Below are positions 1 through 8,151 of a stretch of DNA of 64,000 nt, piece after piece. Position 1 is the first letter of the stretch, and each line of letters begins with the position of its first letter. The notes below the pieces were generated by a model. That model was not told the origin of the DNA and did not search any database. It worked only from the letters and a program-made list of their open reading frames with translations. This DNA comes from Paenibacillus donghaensis (lineage in GTDB: Bacteria; Bacillota; Bacilli; Paenibacillales; Paenibacillaceae), in the NCBI RefSeq assembly GCF_002192415.1, contig NZ_CP021780.1, positions 1,116,001-1,180,000 on the forward strand, read 5' to 3'. The translations under genes were made by a program, and so were the position numbers.

Positions 1-363
1 AATCGTCCAGCTTTGAGTTTGGCAGAGCTGTCGGGTGAAGCATTCATTAGTTTGAAAAATAACTGTGGATTAAAAGCGACGATTACGGCGCGTTTCCAAC
101 ATACTGGTTTTGTACTTGATTCGGCGTATGAAGCCGAGGACTTAATCACAGTAGCCGGATTTGTTAAGTCAAATCTCGGTGTATCGGTTCTGCCTAAGAC
201 TATGGGGTTGATGTTAGATGAACTTGTTTGGATTCCGATTACGGATGATGGTTGGTATTGGGAAATAGGTTTAAAGTGGAGAGAAGATCGTCAAATTTCT
301 CCAGCTGCCAAGCGGTTTATTGCATATGTTGAAAATGAGCAGCAGTCGGATGATTTGAAATAA
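1..363 (+). CDS. LysR-family transcriptional regulator, C-terminal fragment (5' end outside window)
   Basis: The reading frame is open from base 1, so the gene starts upstream of the window and only about 120 C-terminal residues are present. They read like the second half of a LysR substrate-binding (periplasmic-binding-protein-like) domain: a strand-helix segment around AEDLITVAGFVKSNLGVSVLP is the usual effector-domain signature ('hxGhGhhhLP'), followed by the terminal helix with PAAKRFIAYV. The DNA-binding HTH is not in view. A TTG at 13 is in frame but should not be read as the start. The target genes cannot be inferred from this window. Confidence in the family is fair and rests on this one motif. 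Confidence 0.7.
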   Translation, partial: NRPALSLAELSGEAFISLKNNCGLKATITARFQHTGFVLDSAYEAEDLITVAGFVKSNLGVSVLPKTMGLMLDELVWIPITDDGWYWEIGLKWREDRQISPAAKRFIAYVENEQQSDDLK

Positions 364-471
364 CCCCACAGATTCATCATGTCAATTATGGAGAAAGTGG
401 ATGAAATGCGTGCTTGTATGAAAAATTCTCTCTGGGGAGTTTAAACGAGTCAGTCTGTAAGGTTCGCCAAA

Positions 472-511
472 AAAGCTCACAAGATAAGAGTCTTCTAGTC
501 TTGTGAGCTTT
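472..511 (-). terminator. Rho-independent terminator for the TetR gene
   Basis: Perfect 13-bp inverted arms lie at 472-484 and 499-511. Read on the minus strand the stem is followed directly by six T residues (plus-strand A run ending at 474). This fits termination of the minus-strand TetR gene ending at 601. The plus-strand side has only a weak T run. Confidence 0.75.
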
Positions 512-600
512 CCAATTTTGATTTTAAATATCCTAAGCTTGATTCCTGAAAACGGAATAAATGCTGGTATAGTTCGATTAGATTCCCTCCGCATGTCTGG

Positions 601-1212
601 TCATTGGAGGCCTTTTACAAGCACTTCCACCGATTTCTCCTCCATTTTCACAATATCGTAGGCAAAGTCGGATTGGCACCAGGTGATCAAAGCTCCCGTG
701 ATATAGGTGTATAAATAATTTGCGATTTCTTCTCTGGACAGTTCGCCGGTGAACAACGCTCGGGCTAGCCCTTCGTCCACGATTTCATACAGCAACTCCG
801 GCTTCAAGCAGTCCGCCAAATAGGAGGAGCCGTTCGGCGATGTCGAGGACAAAATGACGATATGCGCCAGTTTTGTCAATTCTGCTCCCGCGACCGACGA
901 AAAGCTTAAAGCAATGAAAACAAAAGCTTTAAGCTTGTCTACCGGGGCAGCTCCTGGATGTTCGTCCGCATACTTCTTGAATTGATCGTTTATATATTCG
1001 TTGATATCATCACGGTATAATTGTTTGACGATAGCCTCTTTCGACTTGTAGTGAATGTAAAATGCCCCTTTAGAAAGGCCACATTTCTCGCAAATTTCAT
1101 CTACTGTAACCTGATTGTAGCCTTTGGCTAGTATGAGCTCTTTGGCTACATCAAATATTTTCTTTTTCGTTTGTTTCCCTTTGAGGTACCGCTTCGTTTC
1201 CGCCGTTTTCAT
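601..1212 (-). CDS. TetR/AcrR-family transcriptional repressor
   Basis: This 203-residue protein has a classical TetR N-terminus. The helix-turn-helix is at about residues 30-60 (TVDEICEKCGLSKGAFYIHY), followed by a variable ligand domain. The start at 1212 is chosen because GGAGGAG lies 7 bases upstream; a longer in-frame extension to 1242 lacks a good ribosome site. It is divergent from the NAD(P)-dependent reductase at 1420. A perfect dyad covers the promoter of that gene, so it probably represses the reductase, in the usual way of local TetR regulators. The inducer is unknown. Confidence 0.88.
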   Translation of the reverse strand: MKTAETKRYLKGKQTKKKIFDVAKELILAKGYNQVTVDEICEKCGLSKGAFYIHYKSKEAIVKQLYRDDINEYINDQFKKYADEHPGAAPVDKLKAFVFIALSFSSVAGAELTKLAHIVILSSTSPNGSSYLADCLKPELLYEIVDEGLARALFTGELSREEIANYLYTYITGALITWCQSDFAYDIVKMEEKSVEVLVKGLQ

Positions 1213-1324
1213 GTCTTCTCTCCTCCGTATGTTCAAGGTCAACTTCCCATTCGTCCAATGAACATCTATAACTATAATGCATGTTTTTTGTCGATGTCAA
1301 AGAATGGGGCTTGGCAAAGAATAA

Positions 1325-1370
1325 TTGACATATAAAAGTGACTAAAGTACACTGACTGTAGTCACTTTTA
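1325..1370 (+). promoter_or_regulatory. SigA-type promoter overlapped by a long dyad (probable TetR operator)
   Basis: TTGACA (1325-1330), a 17-bp spacer and TACACT (1348-1353) form a good vegetative promoter pointing at the gene starting at 1420. Perfect 12-bp inverted arms TAAAAGTGACTA (1333-1344) and TAGTCACTTTTA (1359-1370) span the spacer, the -10 and the start site. That is the expected place for a repressor, and the divergent TetR gene is the obvious candidate. Confidence 0.72.
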
Positions 1371-1419
1371 TTTGAGAGACGAAAATAATCCAAAGTAGAC
1401 GAAAGGAAGGTTCAACAAT

Positions 1420-2286
1420 ATGAAGATCGCTATCATCGGAACAGGACGTATCGGGGGTAACCTCGCCAGAGTATTTACGAAATGGGGGCATGACGTTGCC
1501 ATCAGCAATTCCGGTAATGCAGAGGCCCTGCGCGATTTGGCCCAAGAAACAGGAGCTAAGCCGGCAACGATTCAAGACGTCGCCGAAGGTGCTGAGGTCG
1601 TGATCATCTCCATTCCGATAAAACGCATTCTGAGCCTGCCGTCCGGATTTCTGGACAAGGCCGCTCCAAGCGTGGTCGTCATCGATACGAGCAACTATTA
1701 TCCATTTATGCATCGCGACGGCGTGATCGATGAGATCGATAATGGCCTTCCCGAAAGTCGTTGGGTGGAGCAGCAAATCAAACGCCCGGTCATTAAGGCG
1801 TTCAATGCGACCCCGTGGTATAACTTGACCTGGGGTGTGCCAGCAGGAACCCCGAGCCGTTTGGCTCTGCCTGTCGCCGGGGACGATTCCGCAGCGAAAG
1901 CCATTGTGTTCAAACTGGTCGATCAGGTAGGATTCGACCCCGTCGATGCCGGCGTTTTGAATGAGTCTTGGCGTCTGCAACCCGGCAAGCCGGTCTATTG
2001 CGTCGACCTTGATGTACCAGGGGTGGAACAAGCACTCGCCGCAGCGAGCCCGGAACGCGGTCCCGAATTTACAGCGGCCCACCTTAGCAAGGAAGTGATT
2101 CAAGCCGCGCACGAGCAGCAAAGCGCGTTTTACGAGAAATACTTCAAAGCCTGCCTACTGCTCGCGGCAGCGAACGATTGGACGGAAGCAAAAGCGACTA
2201 AGGCCGTGCATGTGCGATTTGAGAAAGGCGACAAGTCCCCAGACGATATTTTGAACTTGGTATTGGAACAGCAACAACTTGATTGA
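1420..2286 (+). CDS. NAD(P)-binding reductase of the F420-oxidoreductase (NpdG-like) family
   Basis: The 288-residue protein opens with a Rossmann dinucleotide motif, MKIAIIGTGRIGGNLARVF, and the segment KPATIQDVAEGAEVVIISIP typical of F420-dependent NADP reductase-like domains (Pfam F420_oxidored). A later KAFNATPW segment matches the 'KAfN' motif of this family. The C-terminal 80 residues are an extension I do not recognise. AAAGGAAGG precedes the ATG by 9 bases. It is transcribed from the dyad-covered promoter at 1325 and is probably induced when the divergent TetR repressor is released, as in detoxification or redox-stress pairs. The true cofactor partner and substrate cannot be read from the sequence. 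Confidence 0.75.
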   Translation: MKIAIIGTGRIGGNLARVFTKWGHDVAISNSGNAEALRDLAQETGAKPATIQDVAEGAEVVIISIPIKRILSLPSGFLDKAAPSVVVIDTSNYYPFMHRDGVIDEIDNGLPESRWVEQQIKRPVIKAFNATPWYNLTWGVPAGTPSRLALPVAGDDSAAKAIVFKLVDQVGFDPVDAGVLNESWRLQPGKPVYCVDLDVPGVEQALAAASPERGPEFTAAHLSKEVIQAAHEQQSAFYEKYFKACLLLAAANDWTEAKATKAVHVRFEKGDKSPDDILNLVLEQQQLD

Positions 2287-2401
2287 TATTATTCCTTCTA
2301 ATTTCCTTTTTTATTTTCGGGTACATATTTATGGAAGAGTAATTACATGCTAAGGAAGAAGATTTTCCTGATTAGCATTTTGAAGCAGAGAGAGGGATCT
2401 T

Positions 2402-3505
2402 ATGAGTCTTGAAAAAGACCGACTCAGTACGTCTCAAATGATAATACTCGGGCTTTTCACTCTTATCGGAGATATGGCGCTTATCTATCCCTCGATAATG
2501 TCAGCGGGAGCCCACGAGGATGGTTGGATTGCCGCCTTGATTAGTATTCCCCTGGGTCTCGCAACCGTAAAACTGATGTTATCCGCAGCAAATATCGATT
2601 CAAATAAAACTATTATTGAGCTTTCATTGCAAATTTTAGGGAAATGGGTGGGTGGAGCTGTAGCGCTGAGTTATTTATTCTTTTTCCTGATTGCAGCCTC
2701 TACATATGTCAGGGAGATCGAAGACTTCATGTGTACACAGATTTATGAGGGTACACCGAGTGGGGTTATCGGCTTTATGGCAATTGTTCTGCTGGTCTAC
2801 GGTTTGCGGCTGGGTCTTGAAACACTAGGCAGAGCAGCACAGATTTTTTTCCCTTTATTTGCCGTTTTTCTGATCTGTCTGCTTGTTCTGCTGTTTCCCG
2901 ATGTCCGCTTGGAGCGGATCTATCCTATGTTGAACACGCCGTTTCCTGACATGCTGCATACCATTATGTACGGTGTATTTTATCCGTTTGGAGAATTGTG
3001 TGTTTTTTTCATGGTATATCCGTATGTCCAGAAACAAAGCAATACGAGCCGTGATATATTCATTGCTCTGTTTATCGGAGCACTTGCACTTAACCTCATT
3101 TTGTTCCTTTCTCTGACGGTACTTGGAGCCTATTTCTCCGAGCATAATTTCTATGCAGCCTATATTCTTGCCCAAAGAATCAATATTGCTAACTTTCTGC
3201 AGCGGCTTGAAGCGTTAATGGCCACCGCTTGGATCATCAGCACTTATTTCAAAACAGCGCTTTACTTCTACGCATTTGTGTTGGGGACAGCCCAACTGCT
3301 AAAGCTGAAAACGTACCGCCCTCTGATTTTTCCGGTGGCGTTTCTGATTTACGGTCTGTCACATCTGATTGCTAAAGATATGATCTTCTACATCAAGGAA
3401 GTCCCAGCGTACTGGGTAGACTGGAACTTCACCTATGCCTTCGTTTTCCCGTTATTGATGATAATTGTTTATCATATCAGGAAACGAGCAGGGCAAATTA
3501 TGTGA
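2402..3505 (+). CDS. GerAB/ArcD/ProY-type spore germination permease
   Basis: This is a 367-residue polytopic membrane protein with about ten hydrophobic segments and the N-terminal LSTSQMIILGLFTLIGDMAL pattern of the GerAB (B-subunit) germinant receptor family. GerAB proteins sit in the spore inner membrane and help sense nutrients. It stands alone: no GerAA or GerAC partner is adjacent, so it is an orphan subunit or acts with partners elsewhere. AGAGAGGG stands 5 bases before the ATG. Its presence is one reason to assign the DNA to a spore former. Expression late in sporulation is expected from the family, but I did not identify a SigG promoter. Confidence 0.85.
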   Translation: MSLEKDRLSTSQMIILGLFTLIGDMALIYPSIMSAGAHEDGWIAALISIPLGLATVKLMLSAANIDSNKTIIELSLQILGKWVGGAVALSYLFFFLIAASTYVREIEDFMCTQIYEGTPSGVIGFMAIVLLVYGLRLGLETLGRAAQIFFPLFAVFLICLLVLLFPDVRLERIYPMLNTPFPDMLHTIMYGVFYPFGELCVFFMVYPYVQKQSNTSRDIFIALFIGALALNLILFLSLTVLGAYFSEHNFYAAYILAQRINIANFLQRLEALMATAWIISTYFKTALYFYAFVLGTAQLLKLKTYRPLIFPVAFLIYGLSHLIAKDMIFYIKEVPAYWVDWNFTYAFVFPLLMIIVYHIRKRAGQIM

Positions 3506-3584
3506 TATCTTAATAACAGACATGCCCGGTGTGTTGATAGGTTTCTTGGGGGTTCATAGAATGGAATGATATGATACGATACTG

Positions 3585-3616
3585 GAAGCAGTGCTTTATA
3601 GACTGCTTCTTTTTTG
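3585..3616 (+). terminator. Rho-independent terminator
   Basis: GAAGCAGT (3585-3592) pairs with ACTGCTTC (3602-3609) and is followed by a run of T. It lies 80 bp after the germination permease. Confidence 0.75.
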
Positions 3617-3723
3617 TCAAAAACAGGTTCTTTGCTCTCCTCATACCGTAGAACAAGGACACATAAAGGACATACTGATCGGTTAAGCTGGTTATTACAT
3701 ATGGGTTGAAAGAGGGGAGCAGG

Positions 3724-4407
3724 ATGAATAGGAAGGTTCTTCTCGTTGAAGATGAGCAACGTATTCGTGAAGTCATTGCGGATTATTTCATACAGAACGA
3801 TTGGGAGGTACATGAGGCGGATAATGGAAAGGATGCCTTGACTTGGTTTGATTTCGTTCAGCCAGATCTGCTGATTCTGGATATTATGATGCCTAAATTG
3901 GATGGGTTTGAGGTGTGTCGACAAATCCGCAGCCGTTCTGCGGTTCCTATCATTTTGCTTACAGCGAAATCCGGTGAACATGACAAGCTCTACGGATTTG
4001 AACTCGGCGCTGACGATTATGTCACTAAGCCTTTTAGTCCCAAGGTTCTAGTCGCTCGGGCGAATACCTTAATGAAACGGGTGGAAGGGAACCATTGGCC
4101 GGTAGAGACACATATGAGAAAATTTGGCTCGGCGGTTCTTAACACATTAGCTCATCGTCTGGAGGTAAATCATACTGAGGTGGAGCTTACGCCCAAGGAG
4201 TATGATTTGCTATTGCTATTAGTATCTAATAAGGGTGTTGTCATTTCGCGGGATACCATCCTCAATCGGATTTGGGGGATTGAATTTGAGGGAGACTCCC
4301 GTGTAGTGGATACACACATCAAGAAACTGAGAAGTAAGCTTGGGTATGATTCCCGTCACATTCGCACAGTGATTGGTACAGGCTATAAATTTGAGGAGGA
4401 AACATGA
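3724..4407 (+). CDS. OmpR/PhoB-family response regulator
   Basis: The 227-residue regulator has a receiver domain (about residues 1-120) with an acidic pocket at E9/D10, the phospho-acceptor D53 in LLILDIMMP and the conserved VTKPF lysine loop. A C-terminal winged-helix DNA-binding domain follows (LTPKEYDLLLLLVSNKG ... RVVDTHIKKLRSKL). The ATG at 3724 is preferred over an upstream TTG at 3706 because the ribosome site GAGGGGAG lies just before it. The stop overlaps the start of the kinase gene by four bases (ATGA), so the pair is translationally coupled. The signal and targets are unknown. The lipid-enzyme genes pssA and dedA downstream may be co-transcribed. Confidence 0.93.
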   Translation: MNRKVLLVEDEQRIREVIADYFIQNDWEVHEADNGKDALTWFDFVQPDLLILDIMMPKLDGFEVCRQIRSRSAVPIILLTAKSGEHDKLYGFELGADDYVTKPFSPKVLVARANTLMKRVEGNHWPVETHMRKFGSAVLNTLAHRLEVNHTEVELTPKEYDLLLLLVSNKGVVISRDTILNRIWGIEFEGDSRVVDTHIKKLRSKLGYDSRHIRTVIGTGYKFEEET

Positions 4408-6155
4408 GGAATCGCGGGATCACCTTTAAGCTGTTTGTTATGACCGCCATTTTTTTTATTTGTTTTTATGGCGCGGTGATCCTGAGTCAGTTACTGTTCT
4501 TCGACAGCTTCTATCAGCAACAGAAGGTCAGCGGTGTGGAGAAACACTTAAAGAGCTTTGGCTTAAAGTATGTGAACGAAAAGTGGGGAAGCAGTCGAAT
4601 CTCCAGGGAGGCAGCCCGGTTCATGCTGCGGAATAAGACTCAGTTAGCCATCATAACGCTGGATGGGAAGATGAAGTTGGATGATCCGTTCCATATTAAG
4701 ATGCGGCAAGATGACGGTAAGGTTGTCATCATCTCCTTATCTCTATTCATGAATCAGTACGGCGAGGAGCTCAAAGCTGCTGATATACAACAAGGTGACT
4801 TATTGACTGTTCAAGGAGAAGTAACAGTTGGACAATCCTCTTCGGTCCTAATGTATCCCGTAAACATTAAGAAGATGGATTCTGAAAGGGTTGGAGGTAC
4901 ACAGTACGAAGAAATGATTGAACTGTCGGGTATCGTTACAGAGGTCTTTTTGCCTGATCTGAAAGTATTGAATCTGCGGCAAGGCATATTGTTTGAAGCA
5001 CTTGAAGAGTGGTTCCCTCTAGCTGAGGCACGGACTGAGCAGTTGAAAGGGCTCGAGCTGCAAAAAGAGGAATGGACAGATTCATGGAGCGGTAATCGAA
5101 ACGTCATTATGATTCAGCCTGTACAGCAACGTACAGGGGAGATTGAACTCTTGTTCGCAGTCACTTCCTTGCAGGAGGTGAAGGATATGAACCAAGCCTT
5201 GCGTTGGTTCTACTTGTACCTGGGAATAGGAGGGCTCATCCTAATCCTGATCCTTTCCCTTGTCTTCTCAAAAATGGTGGCACGGCCGCTAATTACGCTG
5301 AACGAGATGGCTAAACGGATGCTCCGCTTCGACTTTACAGGCCATACACTTATCCGGCAAAAAGATGAGTTGGGTAGTCTGTCCAACAGTATGTTCACAT
5401 TGTCGAGAAATCTCGATAAAGCTCTCCGTGAGCTGAAGGGGGCTAATCGGCAACTGGTTGAGGATGTGGAAGAGAAGCAAAGGATGAAGATTGTGCAGCA
5501 GGACTTTTTTGCGAACGCATCTCACGAGTTGAAGACTCCCCTCAGTATCATTAAAGGTTTTGCTGAAGGGCTGGAGGATGGTGTGAGTGCCGGTAAGCAG
5601 GAGCATTATGTCAGCGTCATTATTGAGGAAGCCGGGAGAATGGAGGAGCTCCTCAAGAATATGCTGGATCTGGCCAAGCTGGAGTCAGGGGAGGCTAACC
5701 TTCGTAGAAGCTGGTTTGTTCTGAGTGAGCTTACAGAAAAGGTTACGGACAAGCTATTTCCCCTTCTGAAGAAAAAACAGCTGGAAGCTGTGATTATTCC
5801 TTCTAACGAATTATTATTGTATGCCGATATCGGGTGGATCGAACAGGTTCTACTTAACTTCATGGCTAATGCTATCCGACATGCTGAAGAGGGAAGCACA
5901 ATTACTATTGAGATTACGGGCCATGAACGGACCACCGTATTCTCTATTCGAAATAGAGGGGAAATAATCCCTGCGGACCAATTGGAGCAGGTCTGGGAGC
6001 GATTTTACCGAGTTGAACCATCCCGGAATCGTCAGACAGGCGGTATAGGACTGGGGCTGTCAATCGCTAAATACATTTTAGATATGCACGGTTACCGTTA
6101 TGCAGTAGAGAATATGGAGGATGGTGTAAAGTTTACTGTTATTTTTGAAAATTAA
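4404..6155 (+). CDS. Membrane sensor histidine kinase
   Basis: The 583-residue kinase is cognate to the response regulator it overlaps. TM1 is at about residues 10-32, a large extracytoplasmic sensor domain at 33-265, TM2 at about 269-290, HAMP at about 291-345, and a HisKA domain with phosphorylated H374 in FFANASHELKTPLSII. The catalytic HATPase_c domain follows, with an N-box (NFMANAIRHA) and G-box (GGIGLGLSIAKYIL). The sensor region has no domain I recognise. Architecture and order match PhoR/ResE-like kinases. The ligand is unknown. Confidence 0.93.
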   Translation: MRNRGITFKLFVMTAIFFICFYGAVILSQLLFFDSFYQQQKVSGVEKHLKSFGLKYVNEKWGSSRISREAARFMLRNKTQLAIITLDGKMKLDDPFHIKMRQDDGKVVIISLSLFMNQYGEELKAADIQQGDLLTVQGEVTVGQSSSVLMYPVNIKKMDSERVGGTQYEEMIELSGIVTEVFLPDLKVLNLRQGILFEALEEWFPLAEARTEQLKGLELQKEEWTDSWSGNRNVIMIQPVQQRTGEIELLFAVTSLQEVKDMNQALRWFYLYLGIGGLILILILSLVFSKMVARPLITLNEMAKRMLRFDFTGHTLIRQKDELGSLSNSMFTLSRNLDKALRELKGANRQLVEDVEEKQRMKIVQQDFFANASHELKTPLSIIKGFAEGLEDGVSAGKQEHYVSVIIEEAGRMEELLKNMLDLAKLESGEANLRRSWFVLSELTEKVTDKLFPLLKKKQLEAVIIPSNELLLYADIGWIEQVLLNFMANAIRHAEEGSTITIEITGHERTTVFSIRNRGEIIPADQLEQVWERFYRVEPSRNRQTGGIGLGLSIAKYILDMHGYRYAVENMEDGVKFTVIFEN

Positions 6156-6190
6156 GAGGAGTAAAGAATCATTACGAGGAGTTAACACCT

Positions 6191-6715
6191 ATGAAATTGG
6201 CCTGGTTGCCTACAATGTTCACCATTTCAAATTTAGGTGCAGGGTCATTGTCCCTGCTGTTCACTATTAGGGAGCAATATAACATGGCACTGCTGCTGAT
6301 TTTGCTTGCGGCATTTAGCGATGTATTAGACGGATTACTGGCCAGATTGCTGCATTGCAGCAGCGATTTCGGTAAACAATTGGACTCGCTGGCGGATATG
6401 ATTTCGTTTGGAGCGGCTCCTGCGTTCCTCATTTTGTTATACAAGCTGGAGAGTGTTGATTGGCTGGGCCCGGCGGCTGCAGTTATGTTCATGATTTGCG
6501 GAGCACTTCGGCTGGCCAGATTCAATTTATCTGCTCCAGCTAAAGGTTTTGTGGGGATGCCAATCACTGCTGCAGGAGTAATCCTCTCTGTTATGTCTTT
6601 GGCAGATGAGCGTTTGAAGCCGGAGTTGATACTGGCATTGATGGGGCTTTTGGCGGTACTGATGGTTAGCCGCATTCCGTTCCCGTCATTCAAAAAATTC
6701 ACGAGCAGGAAGTGA
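6191..6715 (+). CDS. pssA: CDP-diacylglycerol-serine O-phosphatidyltransferase (PssA-like)
   Basis: This 174-residue membrane enzyme carries the CDP-alcohol phosphatidyltransferase motif DG(x)2AR(x)8G(x)3D(x)3D, visible as D-G-LL-A-R ... G-KQL-D-SLA-D at about residues 47-70. Length and the N-terminal PTMFTISNLGAGSLSLL segment match Bacillus-type phosphatidylserine synthases. These condense CDP-diacylglycerol with serine in the cytoplasmic membrane, the first step to phosphatidylethanolamine. It lies 35 bp after the kinase gene and 8 bp before dedA, so the four genes are probably one operon. No phosphatidylserine decarboxylase gene is present here. The alcohol substrate (serine rather than another) is inferred from overall similarity. 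Confidence 0.82.
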   Translation: MKLAWLPTMFTISNLGAGSLSLLFTIREQYNMALLLILLAAFSDVLDGLLARLLHCSSDFGKQLDSLADMISFGAAPAFLILLYKLESVDWLGPAAAVMFMICGALRLARFNLSAPAKGFVGMPITAAGVILSVMSLADERLKPELILALMGLLAVLMVSRIPFPSFKKFTSRK

Positions 6716-6722
6716 TGTAATC

Positions 6723-7217
6723 ATGCATTGGGCCATGGAGATGATTTCACAGTACGGGTACATAGGGATTTTTACACTTTTGACTCTGGGAATTCTTGGT
6801 CTTCCTGTTCCGGATGAGGTATTAATGATGTTTGTTGGATACCTGACTTCTATTATGATTCTGGATTATTCGATTTCAGTGCTGGTGGGATTTGCCGGAT
6901 CGATAACAGGGATGATGATCAGTTATACCATTGGTAGAAGACTGGGGCAGCCGATGGTTGATAAGTACGGAAAGTGGATTGGACTAACCCCTAAACGGGT
7001 TGGGAGAGTTAAACGCTGGTTTGAACGATTTGGGAAATGGACGGTCCTGATCGGTTATTTTATTCCTGGAGTAAGGCATATCACCAGTTACGTTTCAGGT
7101 ATTATTGACATGCCTTTTAAAAAATATTTTTATGTATCCCTGGTTGGGGCCTCAACTTGGTCCGTGCTTTTTATTTCTGTTGGTTTTTACTTAGGCAAGA
7201 ACATGTCCTTTGCGTAA
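6723..7217 (+). CDS. DedA-family membrane protein
   Basis: The 164-residue protein has the DedA/VTT fold hallmarks: an early GLPVPDEVLMMFVGYL re-entrant segment with the acidic residue, and the GYFIPGVRHITSYVSG segment containing the conserved R. DedA proteins act in membrane homeostasis, and several are lipid scramblases or C55-P/PE flippases. Placement directly after pssA fits a lipid-transport role. Its last 31 bases overlap the convergent gene ending at 7187. Confidence 0.85.
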   Translation: MHWAMEMISQYGYIGIFTLLTLGILGLPVPDEVLMMFVGYLTSIMILDYSISVLVGFAGSITGMMISYTIGRRLGQPMVDKYGKWIGLTPKRVGRVKRWFERFGKWTVLIGYFIPGVRHITSYVSGIIDMPFKKYFYVSLVGASTWSVLFISVGFYLGKNMSFA

Positions 7218-7624
7218 TTCTTAAAGTGATAGTAAATAATATTCCCTTTGCTGAATACTTGATGTACATGCCTTGCTGACCCAGCGGCGACGGTTAACCG
7301 AGGGTACTGGGCATTAAGCATTCCAGATAGAGCGGATTGAAGCAAAGAGAGCTGACTTGATGTCCATTCTTGCTTCATCTGCTGCATGGTCTGAAACGCT
7401 TCTTCCAGTGTAGATCGGTGGATGCTTCTCAAGAAAGCGCCCCATTTAATTAAATCGATTGCTTCCCCATTCATTGGAACCACACATTCCCCGTAACTGA
7501 TATGTTCTCCACTGGTAAGTCGTAAGACCAGATACCAACATCCGTTTTGAATAGACCTGTGAGCAAATGAAGGACGGTTATCAAAAGCAAAGAGCTCAAT
7601 TCGTGAGAGCCTGGCGCTATTCAT
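7187..7624 (-). CDS. Small protein resembling an isolated enolase-superfamily N-terminal (capping) domain
   Basis: The 145-residue protein reads like the N-terminal capping domain of mandelate racemase/muconate-lactonising enzymes (RIELFAFDNR ... WYLVLRLTSGEHISYGEC), but there is no TIM-barrel catalytic domain. It cannot be a complete enzyme of that family. It may be a repurposed domain or a remnant. The start at 7624 is supported by AAGGAGG at 7-base spacing. Its start codon lies inside the 3' end of the upstream small gene, so the two are coupled. The similarity is weak and made by eye; an alternative is a lineage-specific hypothetical protein. Confidence 0.5.
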   Translation of the reverse strand: MNSARLSRIELFAFDNRPSFAHRSIQNGCWYLVLRLTSGEHISYGECVVPMNGEAIDLIKWGAFLRSIHRSTLEEAFQTMQQMKQEWTSSQLSLLQSALSGMLNAQYPRLTVAAGSARHVHQVFSKGNIIYYHFKNYAKDMFLPK

Positions 7625-7766
7625 AGATGCTGCCTCCTTGAATATTGGTAGACTCAAGTGACCGCAGATGATGGGTTTGCTTGGCTTTGGCTAGGTAATC
7701 CGCAAGTTCGGCTTCACTCTCACACACCGCCGCATGCTCCAGCCATACCTTGTTCAGCTCATACAT
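7617..7766 (-). CDS. 49-residue hypothetical protein
   Basis: A short, charged, soluble ORF (MYELNKVWLEHAAVCESEAE...) begins at an ATG preceded by AAGGAGT at 7 bases. Its stop codon overlaps the start of the following gene (ATGAATAG), an arrangement typical of real coupled genes. The sequence has no recognised domain. Both genes run minus, downstream of two small hairpins at 7794-7872. Confidence 0.6.
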   Translation of the reverse strand: MYELNKVWLEHAAVCESEAELADYLAKAKQTHHLRSLESTNIQGGSIYE

Positions 7767-7793
7767 GTCTGCCACTCCTTACTGGGATGTAAA

Positions 7794-7872
7794 CTGCGGG
7801 CAGACAAAACCCGCAGCCGGAGTAGATCCTTCTGCTGCGGGTTTTGCGGTTGCGGGCAGAAACAAACCCGCT
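7794..7872. repeat. Two near-identical small hairpins in tandem
   Basis: CTGCGGGCAGACAAAACCCG (7794-7813) and TGCGGGCAGAAACAAACCCG (7851-7870) are copies of one motif; each folds on itself by pairing GCGGG with CCCGC. Between them AAAACCCGCAGC (7806-7817) pairs with GCTGCGGGTTTT (7834-7845), giving an alternative fold. They lie just upstream of the minus-strand small genes and could form a leader structure or attenuator. A possible 55-codon minus-strand ORF crosses the region but I do not annotate it. Confidence 0.4.
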
Positions 7873-7987
7873 GCAAAAGCGTGGCAAAACAAGATTCTCT
7901 CCAGTCGCTTGCGGGAATCATACACGTAGTTCCTTGGTTTGTAAAAAAGCCAGCCTCCCCTTAAAAGTTAGCAGTAGAGCATATTCG

Positions 7988-8041
7988 AGTAGAAAATAAA
8001 AAAAATTTGGCTAAAGCTCATTCTCAGCTTTGTTTTCTACT
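7988..8041. repeat. Imperfect inverted repeat between two minus-strand genes
   Basis: AGTAGAAAA (7988-7996) and TTTTCTACT (8033-8041) are perfect arms, and the pairing extends outward with a one-base bulge (ATATTC/GAATA). An inner AAAGCT/AGCTTT pair also matches. It probably folds as a long stem 3' of the ABC ATPase gene and may act as a processing or termination signal. The rest of 7873-8151 holds nothing else I can support. Confidence 0.4.
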
Positions 8042-8151
8042 GAATACGCGGATTTCTTACGTTCTTAACAGGATCTTAACTGACTGTATAACATTCTTAT
8101 GAGTTCTTAAGGAAATTAGACGAGGAACTACGTAGTCAAGTAGAAGAAAGA

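Noticed and set aside
382..594. 70-codon minus-strand open frame
   Set aside because: It contains a terminator stem and lacks a ribosome site and recognisable features.
7794..7872. Possible CRISPR-like repeat
   Set aside because: There are only two copies, each itself a hairpin, with no regular spacers and no cas genes in the window.
7734..7964. 76-codon plus-strand open frame
   Set aside because: Its composition is biased by the GC-rich hairpins, and the minus-strand small gene with a good ribosome site is preferred.
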